A DNA stretch of 43,751 nt from an uncultured Chthoniobacterales bacterium (GTDB lineage Bacteria > Verrucomicrobiota > Verrucomicrobiia > Chthoniobacterales > UBA10450), in NCBI GenBank assembly GCA_902805675.1, contig CADCTA010000056.1, positions 1 to 43,751 on the forward strand. The letters are read 5' to 3'. Shown here piece after piece: positions 6,627-14,611 of this stretch. A model generated the notes under the pieces. It saw only the letters and a list, made by a program, of their open reading frames with translations, was not told where the DNA came from and did no database searches. The stretch's first letter is position 1, and each line of letters begins with the position of its first letter. The position numbers and the translations under genes were made by a program.

Positions 6627-8471
6627 GTGACGAACCTGGGCCCGGAGCGCCGCACGACAGATCGGCGTCCATCGCAAGGCGCCGAAGTGCTGGAGAGCGG
6701 CGTGCGCTACCGCACCTGGTGCGAGCACGACCGCGTCGACGTCCTCATCATGGACGACGCCCGACAGGTGCTCCGAACCGTGCCACTCGAGCCGGAGGGC
6801 GATGGCTACTTCAGCGGACTCGATCACGGCGGGCGCGCCGGCGAGCTCTACCGATATCGGCTCGGCGAGACGGGTGATTGGCCGGATCCGGCATCCAGAT
6901 CGCAGCCGCAAGGTGTACACGGCCCGTCGATGGTTGTGGATCCGAAGACGTTTCGCTGGACCGATACGTCGTGGCAGGCGCCAGCGTATCGCGATCTCAT
7001 CATCTACGAACTCCATGTCGGCACGTTCACTGAGGCCGGGAAATTCCGCAGCGCGATCGAGAAGCTCGCTTATCTAGTGGAGCTCGGGGTCAACGCGATC
7101 GAGATCATGCCGGTCGCTGATTTTCCTGGCGAGCGGAACTGGGGCTATGACGGAGTCGCGTTGTACGCGCCCTCGCGCGCATACGGCACACCGGACGACT
7201 TCCGCGCGCTCGTCGATGCGGCGCACGCGCAGCGACTCGCGGTGATACTCGACGTGGTCTACAACCACCTCGGGCCGGACGGCAACTACCTCGGGTGCTA
7301 CCACAAGGGCTACTTTAATGCGGCGCACGAAACACCCTGGGGTGCCGGGCTGAACTACGAGCAGGCAGCTGTGCGCGACTTCTTCAGCGAAAACGCGCGC
7401 TACTGGATGCGCGAGTTTCACATCGATGGCTTCCGTCTCGATGCGACGCACGCGATGCTCGACGACTCCGAGCAGCACATTCTCGCCGAGATCGCCGAGC
7501 GCGTTCACGCCGCCGGCGGCTTCGTCATCGCCGAAGACGATCGGAACGATCCGACACTCCTGCGGGCATCCGATGCCGGCGGGTTTGGCTTCGACGGCTG
7601 CTGGTCGGATGATTTCCACCACACCGTTCGCGTGATGCTGACGAAGCAGCGCGAAGGCTATTACGCGAACTTCGAAGGGACGCCGCGTGAATTAGCCGAC
7701 ACGCTCGCGCATGGCTGGCATTATCGCGGTCAGCCGCGCCTAACGAGCGGCAAAGCGCGCGGAGCCGAAAGCATCGATTTGGGGCCGGAGCAGTTCGTCT
7801 ACTGCATCTCGAATCACGACCAGGTGGGAAACCGCGCGTTTGGCGAGCGCCTCGGGCACGTGATCGATGCTCCGGCTTATCGCGCCGCTTCCGCGCTCAT
7901 CTGCCTCGTGCCTTACACGCCGATGTTGTTCCAGGGTCAGGAGTGGTGTGCTTCCACGCCATTTCAATTCTTCACGGACCACAATCAGGAGCTCGGCAGA
8001 CTGGTGACGGAAGGCAGGCGCAAGGAGTTCAAGAACTTTGCGGCTTTTGCCGACCCGGAACAGCGCGAGCGCATCCCTGATCCGCAGGCGCTCACCACAT
8101 TCAGGAACTCGAAGCTACGGTGGGACGAACTGCGCAGCGAAGCTCACGCGCAGATGCTGTTGCTCTACCAGGAGTTCCTCGGCTTGCGCGCTACGCATGC
8201 GGCGCTCCAGAACCGTTCACGGGACGCATGGATGGTGACGGAGCTTGGCGATGGGATCGTGGCGTTACTCTACGGCGAGCAAGGGGAATTCACAGTAGCG
8301 GTGCTGGTGGACCTGATCGGCGGTCATGAGATGCCGAACATCGACGACGCGCGGATTGCGCCGGGTGGCGGCCGGGATTGGCGCCAGATCCTCTCGAGCA
8401 ACGAAGTGCGCTTCGGGGGAAGCGGCGAGACGTTCAGCGTGCCGACAACGCTGGTATTGGAAGCGGTCTAA
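6627..8471 (+). CDS. treZ: Malto-oligosyltrehalose trehalohydrolase (GH13)
   Basis: 614 residues from GTG 6627. The N-terminal beta-sandwich (residues about 15-105, with YRTWCEHDRVDVLI and HGPSMVVDP) is followed by the GH13 barrel: LIIYELHVGTFTEAG, NWGYDGVALYAPS, LDVVYNHLGPDGNY, IDGFRLDATHAM with nucleophile D272, FVIAEDDRND with acid/base E303 and ISNHDQVGNR with D398. VYNHLGPDGNYL and the NHDQVGNR variant point to TreZ rather than branching enzyme. TreZ cleaves trehalose from the end of maltooligosyl-trehalose made by TreY from glycogen or starch, giving free trehalose as an osmoprotectant. No treY or glycogen gene is in the window. It lies 89 bp after the fusion gene on the same strand and may be co-transcribed. 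Confidence 0.9.
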   Translation: MTNLGPERRTTDRRPSQGAEVLESGVRYRTWCEHDRVDVLIMDDARQVLRTVPLEPEGDGYFSGLDHGGRAGELYRYRLGETGDWPDPASRSQPQGVHGPSMVVDPKTFRWTDTSWQAPAYRDLIIYELHVGTFTEAGKFRSAIEKLAYLVELGVNAIEIMPVADFPGERNWGYDGVALYAPSRAYGTPDDFRALVDAAHAQRLAVILDVVYNHLGPDGNYLGCYHKGYFNAAHETPWGAGLNYEQAAVRDFFSENARYWMREFHIDGFRLDATHAMLDDSEQHILAEIAERVHAAGGFVIAEDDRNDPTLLRASDAGGFGFDGCWSDDFHHTVRVMLTKQREGYYANFEGTPRELADTLAHGWHYRGQPRLTSGKARGAESIDLGPEQFVYCISNHDQVGNRAFGERLGHVIDAPAYRAASALICLVPYTPMLFQGQEWCASTPFQFFTDHNQELGRLVTEGRRKEFKNFAAFADPEQRERIPDPQALTTFRNSKLRWDELRSEAHAQMLLLYQEFLGLRATHAALQNRSRDAWMVTELGDGIVALLYGEQGEFTVAVLVDLIGGHEMPNIDDARIAPGGGRDWRQILSSNEVRFGGSGETFSVPTTLVLEAV

Positions 8472-8487
8472 CCCGCAGCGTCGCTTC

Positions 8488-9063
8488 CTACGCGATCGCA
8501 GGCGTCGCGTTCTGCTGCCGCACCTCGAGGTCGTAGTTGCGTCGGATACTCGAGCCGAGTTTGCCGATATCGGCGCCGTAAATGTGCAGCGAGACAGCGA
8601 GGCAATCGCCGCCATTCGCGACGTGATGAACGTCGCCGGGAGGAACAAGGGCCGCGACCATCCCAGCGGGATTCTTCATCTCGCCGGTGACGCGCAGGTG
8701 GCGGTCACCGTTCGATCCTTGCGCCTCGTAGACGGTCTCGTGCTCTTCGCCTTTGTGCACGCCCACGACGCACCACGAAACATGATCGTGAATGCAGGTG
8801 CACTGCCCCGGCAGCCAAACGAGCGACACGACTGAAAAACTGCCGCCCGGCTCGACGTGCAGGACGTGCTGCCGATAGCAGCCTTCCGCCGGCGCCATTT
8901 GTTCGCTCGTGAGCAGATCGTCGCGGCCGAGGTACGGCTGGAGGATGTCTGCCACCGCAGAGCCAGTGCTCGCAGGATCGCGCCCCGACTCTACTACGGT
9001 GCGAATTCCGCCGATCAGCTCGCTCAAGGCGGCACTCATCGGCGTTGTTGCTGTTGCAGGCAT
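8488..9063 (-). CDS. Cysteine dioxygenase-family thiol dioxygenase (cupin)
   Basis: 191 residues from ATG 9063 (ATG 9039 is an alternative; the longer frame to 9144 starts with Arg-rich non-protein-like sequence). The cupin core holds the non-haem iron ligands: CTCIHDHVSWCVVGVHKGEE with H92 and H94, and PPGDVHHVAN supplying the third His (H146/H147). The SLHIYG segment (S158, H160, Y162) matches the Ser-His-Tyr outer-sphere triad of this family. The enzyme uses O2 to oxidise a small thiol (cysteine or 3-mercaptopropionate) to its sulfinate. Substrate choice cannot be settled by eye. It converges on treZ with 16 bp between stops and is single. Confidence 0.85.
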   Translation of the reverse strand: MPATATTPMSAALSELIGGIRTVVESGRDPASTGSAVADILQPYLGRDDLLTSEQMAPAEGCYRQHVLHVEPGGSFSVVSLVWLPGQCTCIHDHVSWCVVGVHKGEEHETVYEAQGSNGDRHLRVTGEMKNPAGMVAALVPPGDVHHVANGGDCLAVSLHIYGADIGKLGSSIRRNYDLEVRQQNATPAIA

Positions 9064-9246
9064 CTTTGCGGTGTTGCTTCTGAGGATACGCGGTGGAGTG
9101 CGCCGACGGCTGTGGCGCGCAGAAACGCCGCTCCCCGATAGCACTTAAGAGTAGCGTTCCGCAGCGGTCACAGGCAACAAGCTTCTGCCGCCGCGCCGAC
9201 GTCGATTTTTATCGGCGCGCCACCGCGTGCCTGTCAGATTCGAGCC

Positions 9247-9663
9247 ATGCCGGAATTGCACAGCGCCGCTGGCGCTACCTACATAGCACAGCTACTTGTC
9301 TGCGCGCTGCTCGCGATCCTGTTTCTCCAGTCAGGCATCGACAAAATCATCGACCGCCGCGGTAATCTGGAATGGCTGACCGGCCATTTCGCGAAAAGCC
9401 CTCTCGCCGGAATGGTGCCGGCGCTGCTGCTGATCCTCACGCTGCTCGAAATCGCGGCCGGAGCGCTGTCGGCTGTGGGTGGCGTGATGATCGCGATCGG
9501 TGGCGATCCAACCATCGCGTTCTACGGCGCGGTGTTGTCTGGCGTTACGATCGTGGCCCTCTTTTTCGGTCAGCGGATGGCGAAGGAATATCCAGGCGCA
9601 GCGTCGCTCGTGCCGTATTTCCTTGTCGCGCTCGCCGGAATTTATCTGCTCGGCGACGGGTAG
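9247..9663 (+). CDS. DoxX-family small membrane protein
   Basis: 138 residues with four predicted membrane helices: AQLLVCALLAILFLQSGIDKI, MVPALLLILTLLEIAAGALSA, AFYGAVLSGVTIVALFFGQRM and LVPYFLVALAGIYLLGD. The LFLQSGIDKI entry is typical of DoxX-like proteins, whose molecular role is poorly defined (some are linked to thiol stress or quinones). It is not homologous in detail to the second DoxX protein of this window (34340-34759). Monocistronic by context, converging on the S41 peptidase gene 28 bp away. Confidence 0.75.
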   Translation: MPELHSAAGATYIAQLLVCALLAILFLQSGIDKIIDRRGNLEWLTGHFAKSPLAGMVPALLLILTLLEIAAGALSAVGGVMIAIGGDPTIAFYGAVLSGVTIVALFFGQRMAKEYPGAASLVPYFLVALAGIYLLGDG

Positions 9664-9691
9664 GAGGCGACACCATTGCCGCGGCGGCCGG

Positions 9692-10675
9692 CTACATCCG
9701 CCGACCGTCCACCTGCTTCGCCCCTGCAGCGCGATGGGCAGTTTCTAACGCCTCCGCCGCCGGCACGCTCACGTCTGGCGCAACACCCACGCCCTCCCAG
9801 TTTGTTTTCGAGATCGGGTTCACCGCACGGGCGGTGGGAATCGATACTTCGAAGCGGTCGTCGATCCGGAACATCTCGATAGGGTTGGCGCCTCCGCCTG
9901 TCGTCTCGCCGATGAGCGTGGCGCGCTTCAGGTTCTTCAAATCATAGGCGAACTCCTCCGCCGCCGAGAATGTGTAGCCGCTCGTCAGGACGTAGACTTC
10001 CTTGGAGAAGCGGCGGCCCGGCAGCTCTTTTGTCGTCCAGGTCTCGTTGGCCACTGTGCCATCGCGCCCGACGAACGTGTTTACCAGAATCGCTTCCGGC
10101 TCCAGCAGGTAGGAGACGAGCAACGCAACCATATCAGCGTTTCCACCACCGTTCTTCCGCAGGTCGATGATCAGAGCGTCGGCATCGGCGACCTTGTTCA
10201 TCGCGTTCGCGGCGTGCTCAGCGGCCGCGTGCGGAGGCAGGAATCCGCGCAGGTCGATGTAGCCGACATTGCCCGGCATCAGCTCGACCTTGGCGAACCC
10301 GCCATCGCCTTCCCCTCCGCCCTGACGCATCGCGCCGCGGCGCATCAGTGTGGGACCGCCGCCTCCCCCACTCAATCGGACCCGCAGGTGCTTGTCTCGG
10401 CTGATCGCCTGCAGATCCGCCGTCAGCTTGTTGGCGAACTCCGGCGCGCCGGTAATTGGTTCGTATTCCCCGGCACGTACGCGATTTTGCACCGATTCGC
10501 GCATCTGCCGTGCGACATCAGGGAACACGTAAGAGCCATCGAGGCCTTCGAGCACCCTCTCGATCACCGCGTTGCGCACCGCGGCATCGACCGTCGCGTC
10601 TGCCGCGCAGGTCGAGCCGTTAGTGAAGCAAAACAGGAGAGAGGCCGCGATGGCTGTGCCGAGGTGCGCGCGCAT
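9692..10675 (-). CDS. Secreted S41-family serine peptidase (C-terminal processing peptidase type)
   Basis: 327 residues. The signal peptide is about residues 1-25 (MRAHLGTAIAASLLFCF..STCAADA). The N-terminal helical segment is followed by the S41 core: GNVGYIDLRGFLP, ALIIDLRKNGGGNADMV (the DLR.N.GG signature) and VYVLTSGYTFSAAEEFAYDL with nucleophile S237. LIGETTGGGA follows, and a tail DDRFEVSIPTARAVNP..TNWEGVGVAPDV that is typical of S41 ends. No PDZ domain is evident between the helical segment and the core; instead there is a Gly-rich stretch at about 102-126. The protein probably acts in the periplasm. It starts 3 bp after the stop of the upstream small secreted protein, so the two are one operon. 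Confidence 0.88.
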   Translation of the reverse strand: MRAHLGTAIAASLLFCFTNGSTCAADATVDAAVRNAVIERVLEGLDGSYVFPDVARQMRESVQNRVRAGEYEPITGAPEFANKLTADLQAISRDKHLRVRLSGGGGGPTLMRRGAMRQGGGEGDGGFAKVELMPGNVGYIDLRGFLPPHAAAEHAANAMNKVADADALIIDLRKNGGGNADMVALLVSYLLEPEAILVNTFVGRDGTVANETWTTKELPGRRFSKEVYVLTSGYTFSAAEEFAYDLKNLKRATLIGETTGGGANPIEMFRIDDRFEVSIPTARAVNPISKTNWEGVGVAPDVSVPAAEALETAHRAAGAKQVDGRRM

Positions 10676-10678
10676 TAC

Positions 10679-11191
10679 TTACTTCTTCGTGAAGATCCGC
10701 TTCGACTTATTGACTGCCCCTTCTGGATTGGTGATTGCCATGTCGATCGTCAGCGTTTTGGCGTCATCGGAGAGCCGCCAGGTGCGCGTTGCCTTGATCG
10801 TAGCCTTGCCATCAGGCCCTTCGACTTCTGCCTGTTCGGTGGAGTCAAATCCCCGGGCGTCGGCAGCCCATTTTGCTGTGCGTTTGGCGCTCTGCACGGT
10901 GGCGCCGCCGCCAATCAGTGGCGGCTTGAAGTCCGCTGCCTCTCCGCTAAGGACGTAACGGTCTTCCATGGTCTGATCGCCCTGAGGGCCGCCGGAGACC
11001 CGAACTTTTACTTCCAGTCGGTCGGCGTCCTGTTTCACCGTCATCGCCTGGTCCACGCCTGGGGGCAAGCCCTCGCTGCGGGCCTTGTCGAGCTGCCATT
11101 CGCCGGTGAAGTCGACTTTAGCCGACTGGCCGTAGCCCAGGCTCAAGGCGCCGAATGCGAAGGTGAAGATGAAGATTGCAAGCTTTCTCAT
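10679..11191 (-). CDS. Small secreted protein of unknown function, S41 partner
   Basis: 170 residues with the signal peptide MRKLAIFIFTFAFGALSLGYGQ. The mature part starts VDFTGEWQLDKARS and alternates beta-strand-like segments (MTVKQDADRLEVKVRVSGG, KATIKATRTWRLSDDAKTLTIDMAITN). This resembles the lipocalin/FABP-like small beta-barrel proteins that begin with F.G.W.L...S. I assign no activity. It is the first gene of a two-gene operon with the S41 peptidase, diverging from the TetR gene at 11269 across a 77-bp interval that carries an operator-like repeat. Repression by that TetR is likely. Confidence 0.7.
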   Translation of the reverse strand: MRKLAIFIFTFAFGALSLGYGQSAKVDFTGEWQLDKARSEGLPPGVDQAMTVKQDADRLEVKVRVSGGPQGDQTMEDRYVLSGEAADFKPPLIGGGATVQSAKRTAKWAADARGFDSTEQAEVEGPDGKATIKATRTWRLSDDAKTLTIDMAITNPEGAVNKSKRIFTKK

Positions 11192-11233
11192 GATTGGTTG
11201 TTCTCGTGGTTAAGGATGTTCGCCGAATATTGA

Positions 11234-11256
11234 TGACTGAAATTCCAATTTAGTCA
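11234..11256. promoter_or_regulatory. Operator-like inverted repeat between divergent genes
   Basis: TGACT-g-AAATT-cc-AATTT-AGTCA is an almost perfect inverted repeat (10 of 11 arm positions pair, with a one-base bulge on the left). A third AGTCA-like element, AGTCA at 11259-11263, follows directly. It lies 12 bp before the TetR start and in front of the divergent secreted-protein operon, the usual place for a TetR operator controlling both directions. Confidence 0.6.
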
Positions 11257-11268
11257 GTAGTCAGACCC

Positions 11269-11862
11269 ATGAGAGCCATCGCCGTTCAAGAAAATATCCG
11301 CGAGATCATCCTGGATGCGGCTGACCGACTGCTGGCGCGCTACGGCTACAAGAAAATGACCATGGACGACCTCGCGCAGGAGGTCGGCATCGGGAAAGGC
11401 ACCATCTACCTCCACTTCCGCAGCAAGGAAGAGATCGTGCTCTCGCACGTGGATCGCATCGTCGAGCGCGTGCTCGAGCGGTTGCATGCGCTCGCGCAGG
11501 GCGATGCCGCTCCCGCTGCGAAGCTCCGCGAGATGCTCGTCGCGCGCGTGATGCTGCGATTCGACAGCGTGCAGCAATACAGCGAAAGCATCAGCGAAGT
11601 GCTGCGCGATCTGCGTTCGACTTTGCTGGAGCGGCGCGAGCGCTACTTCGAACGCGAGGCGGAAATGATTGCGCTCGTGCTGGTGGAAGGGCAGCGCGCC
11701 CGTGTTTTTCGTCGGCAGGACGCGACCGGCACCGCGTCCGCGCTCGTCGCCGCGACGAATTCCCTCCTGCCGTTCAACCTCAGCACGCGCGAGCTGGGGA
11801 AGCGCAAAGATGTCGAGCAGGCGGTGCAGCGAATCGCCGATCTGCTCCTCAACGGGCTCTGA
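11269..11862 (+). CDS. TetR/AcrR-family transcriptional regulator
   Basis: 197 residues. The N-terminal helix-turn-helix covers residues about 10-55: IREIILDAADRLLARYGYKKMTMDDLAQEVGIGKGTIYLHFRSKEEI, a textbook TetR DNA-binding domain. The C-terminal part is helical and amphipathic (MLRFDSVQQYSESISEVLRDLRSTLLERRERYFEREAEM), fitting a dimeric ligand-binding domain; the ligand is unknown. ATG 11269 lies 12 bp after the inverted repeat at 11234-11256, implying self-regulation and control of the divergent S41 operon. The helicase gene begins 65 bp downstream on the same strand. Confidence 0.92.
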   Translation: MRAIAVQENIREIILDAADRLLARYGYKKMTMDDLAQEVGIGKGTIYLHFRSKEEIVLSHVDRIVERVLERLHALAQGDAAPAAKLREMLVARVMLRFDSVQQYSESISEVLRDLRSTLLERRERYFEREAEMIALVLVEGQRARVFRRQDATGTASALVAATNSLLPFNLSTRELGKRKDVEQAVQRIADLLLNGL

Positions 11863-11927
11863 TTTCCGCGCAATCCGCAAACCCGCTCGCCAGCCGCGCG
11901 GGGTTGCCCCAAATTGCGCGCTCGCCG

Positions 11928-14015
11928 ATGGCTCGCTTTAAACTTTCCGATCTCAACCCGGCGCAACGCACCGCCGCGACGACAACGGAAGGTCCCCTGC
12001 TCATTCTCGCCGGTGCGGGCACCGGCAAGACGCGCGTCATCACGATGCGCGTCGCCTACATGGTCGAGCGCGGCGTCGATCCGGCGCACATCCTGGCGGT
12101 CACGTTCACGAACAAAGCCGCAGCCGAGATGCGCGAGCGTCTCGCGAAGATGATCGAGCCGGCCCAGGCGAAGAAGGTCACGATGTCGACCTTCCACGCG
12201 CTCTGCTTGCGCATTCTGCGGGCGAACATCGACCGGCTCGGCTACAAACAGAACTTCAGCATCTACGACGAGGGCGATCAGCTTGGGTTGATCAAGAAGA
12301 TCATCACCCGCACGGCGGCGAAGGATGAAAAGCTCGATCCAAATGTGGCGAAGGCGCTGATCAGCAAAGCGAAAAATACGTCATTCCGACCGCAGCGAAG
12401 CGGAGTGGAGGAATCCCGTGGCGCCACCGGCAAGGTAGCGCCACGGGATCCCTCGACTTCGCTCGGGATGACAGACGGCGATGAGACGCTGGTGGGCGCG
12501 GTGTTCGCCCGGTACCGCAACGAGCTGAAGACCGCCAACGCCGTCGATTTCGACGACCTGCTGCTGCTGACCGTGCAGCTGTTGAGCGAGCACCCCGACG
12601 TGCAGCAACGGTGGCGCGAGCGGTTCCGCTACATCATGGTCGATGAGTTTCAGGATACCAATCGACTGCAGCTCGAGCTCGTCAGACTGCTGGCTGACGA
12701 GCGGCGGAACGTGGCGGTCGTCGGCGACGACGATCAATCAATCTACGGTTGGCGCGGCGCCGAGGTGTCGAACATCCTCGATTTCGAGCATCACTTCCCG
12801 AACCCGCAGGTCGTGAAGCTGGAGGAGAACTACCGCAGCACGAACGCGATCCTCAACACGGCCAACTCACTCATCAAACATAACCCGCGGCGGCGGCCGA
12901 AGAGCCTCTGGAGCTCGCGCGGGGATGGCGACAAGGTGCGCTTGATCGAATCGCCTAACGACCGCGAAGAAGCGCAGTTCGTAGCCGAGGAGATCCACCG
13001 CCGGCACCAGGACACCGAGGAGCCTTGGGAAGGTTTCGCGGTCTTGTTCCGCATGAATGCGCAGTCTCGATTACTGGAGGAAAACCTGCGCCGCTTGCAG
13101 ATCCCCTACCGCATCGTGGGCGGGAAGAGCTTCTTCGATCGGCGCGAGGTGAAGGACCTGATCGCCTACATGAGCGTGCTCGCGAATCCCGGCGGCGACG
13201 CCAATTTGCTGCGCATCATCAACACGCCGGCACGCGGGATCAGCGCTGCGACTGTCGAGACGGCGCTGCATTGGAGCGTGAAGGGGAAGTGCAGCCTGTG
13301 GGATGCCTTGCAGGCGCCCGACCTGCTGGCCGAGCTGAGTGCCCGCACGCAGGCAAGCATCAAGGCCTTTGTCGAGCTGATCGAAGGCTACCAAACGACC
13401 GTCGCGCAGCCGCTCAGCGATCCCGCCGACATCGTGACGAAGCTGATCGCGGAGATCGATTACGGTTCCGAGCTGCGCCGCAGCTGCAAGACGCCGGAGG
13501 AAGCGAGCGAGCGTGAGGCGAACATCGGCGACATGCTGCGCGATCTCCGCCTCTTTAACGAACGCTCAACGAAAGGTCTGGAAGGATTCCTCGACGAGAT
13601 CGTGCTCGATCAAGAGCGCGAGGAAGACAAGCAGGATGACATCGAGAAGAAGAAAGGCGTCACGTTGATCACGATGCACGCGGCGAAAGGCCTCGAGTTC
13701 CGCCACGTTTATCTTATCGGGCTCGAGGAAGGTCTTTTGCCGCACGACCGATCGAAGACGGAAGGCACCGTCGACGAGGAGCGGCGGCTTTTGTACGTCG
13801 GCATCACGCGGGCAAAGCGCACCCTCACGCTAAGCCATTGCCGCGACCGGATGAAATTCGGCAGCGTGAGCCCGTGTTATCCCAGCTCCTTTATCAAGGA
13901 ACTCGCGCCCGAGTGGCTGGAGCGTGTCGACTTGAAGAAGCTCTTGAGCACCCCTGTTCCGACAGAGACCGGCAAGAACCGCTTCGCGCAGATGCGCGCC
14001 GCGATCGGCGGCTGA
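11928..14015 (+). CDS. UvrD/PcrA-type DNA helicase with an in-frame repeat insertion
   Basis: 695 residues from ATG 11928 (MARFKLSDLNPAQR). An in-frame ATG at 11904 would add eight residues and is less likely. SF1A helicase motifs appear in order: Q-motif LNPAQRTAA, Walker A AGAGTGKT (28-35), TFTNKAA, Walker B IMVDEFQDTN, GDDDQSIYGWRGA, LEENYRS, VLFRMNAQSR, ITMHAAKGLEF and LLYVGITRAK. It unwinds DNA 3' to 5' in mismatch or nucleotide excision repair or removes recombinase filaments, using ATP. Residues about 151-182, in domain 1B between LISKAKN and VGAVFARYRNEL, are encoded by a palindromic repeat (12380-12472). The frame is preserved, so the protein is probably still active. UvrD, PcrA and Rep cannot be separated here. 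Confidence 0.95.
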   Translation: MARFKLSDLNPAQRTAATTTEGPLLILAGAGTGKTRVITMRVAYMVERGVDPAHILAVTFTNKAAAEMRERLAKMIEPAQAKKVTMSTFHALCLRILRANIDRLGYKQNFSIYDEGDQLGLIKKIITRTAAKDEKLDPNVAKALISKAKNTSFRPQRSGVEESRGATGKVAPRDPSTSLGMTDGDETLVGAVFARYRNELKTANAVDFDDLLLLTVQLLSEHPDVQQRWRERFRYIMVDEFQDTNRLQLELVRLLADERRNVAVVGDDDQSIYGWRGAEVSNILDFEHHFPNPQVVKLEENYRSTNAILNTANSLIKHNPRRRPKSLWSSRGDGDKVRLIESPNDREEAQFVAEEIHRRHQDTEEPWEGFAVLFRMNAQSRLLEENLRRLQIPYRIVGGKSFFDRREVKDLIAYMSVLANPGGDANLLRIINTPARGISAATVETALHWSVKGKCSLWDALQAPDLLAELSARTQASIKAFVELIEGYQTTVAQPLSDPADIVTKLIAEIDYGSELRRSCKTPEEASEREANIGDMLRDLRLFNERSTKGLEGFLDEIVLDQEREEDKQDDIEKKKGVTLITMHAAKGLEFRHVYLIGLEEGLLPHDRSKTEGTVDEERRLLYVGITRAKRTLTLSHCRDRMKFGSVSPCYPSSFIKELAPEWLERVDLKKLLSTPVPTETGKNRFAQMRAAIGG
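12380..12472. repeat. Palindromic repeat element inserted in frame within the helicase gene
   Basis: A 93-bp unit bounded by GTCATTCCG and CGGGATGAC. The inner stem ATCCCGTGGCGC / GCGCCACGGGAT is perfect, and the outer arms (GAAGCGGAGTGGAGGAATCCC against GGGATCCCTCGACTTCGCTC) pair imperfectly. The length is a multiple of three, so the helicase frame survives and gains about 31 residues ending STSLGMT. The ends match the style of the longer element at 33318-33477 (GTCATCC...GGATGAC), suggesting a dispersed family in this genome. Confidence 0.8.
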
Positions 14016-14025
14016 TTTGCCGCCG

Positions 14026-14057
14026 GTCGACGCGCCTCGCAAGAGTGGCGCGTCGAC
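14026..14057. terminator. Bidirectional hairpin between convergent genes
   Basis: GTCGACGCGCC / GGCGCGTCGAC is a perfect 11-bp GC-rich stem with a 10-nt loop, 10 bp after the helicase stop and 11 bp beyond the stop of the opposing small gene. No T-tract is present, so it would act as a structure-only terminator or 3' end stabiliser for both transcripts. Confidence 0.55.
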
Positions 14058-14068
14058 GATGCCGAAGC

Positions 14069-14299
14069 TTAGCCGCGGACTGGCTCTGCCTGGTGGGTCG
14101 ACGTGGCGGCGAAGGCAGCCTTCGACGAAGCAGTCTGGCCGCCGGCGGGCAGAACGACGTCACCAGCAGCGAACTGGAACACCGAGACTGCGGTGCAGAG
14201 GACGACCATGCCGTAGATAGCGGCTTCAAAGATGGAGCGGCCTTTTTCTTCGGCGTCGGCGTTGAGGAGGAGCGAGTAGGTTGAGCGATTGTTTTTCAT
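14069..14299 (-). CDS. Small single-span membrane protein, unknown function
   Basis: 76 residues from ATG 14299 (MKNNRSTYSLLLNADAEEKG); the frame extends to 14344 but the added residues look non-coding. A charged N-terminal segment is followed by one hydrophobic span, AAIYGMVVLCTAVSVFQFAA, at about residues 25-44. A Gly/Ala/Thr-rich tail then follows, presumably outside the membrane. I do not recognise the family. The composition is much more protein-like than any other frame here. It converges with the helicase gene across a strong hairpin. Confidence 0.55.
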   Translation of the reverse strand: MKNNRSTYSLLLNADAEEKGRSIFEAAIYGMVVLCTAVSVFQFAAGDVVLPAGGQTASSKAAFAATSTHQAEPVRG

Positions 14300-14611
14300 T
14301 TGATTGGTTGGTTGCTGCATCTGTATATGCACGCGCCGTGCCACCCTCGGCGAGTTTCTCTACCTAGCTCATTTCGAGGCGGTTACGGCGATCGTAACGT
14401 TTCACCGCGTTGCGGCGAAGTACCGCAGCCGGGAACAGGCCGTTCCGTTTTTGGGACAACGCCAGGACGTTCCGGGGCTAGGCCGGTAAACCGTTACGAC
14501 GGCGAGCTGTTCGGCATCCCTGCTTACATCCGGCGATGGCAGAGCTTTCGAAGTGTGAGCGGCGCCACGCGCGGCAAGCTTCGGCCGCCGCTTGCGCAAT
14601 CGTCGAGCAGG
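14300..14611. other. Intergenic region between divergent genes
   Basis: About 310 bp between the small membrane protein and the CPBP protein. It contains the inverted repeat GTTACG-gcgat-CGTAAC at 14382-14398, a possible regulator site. The open frames across it have no protein-like composition. I see no RNA gene. Confidence 0.5.
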
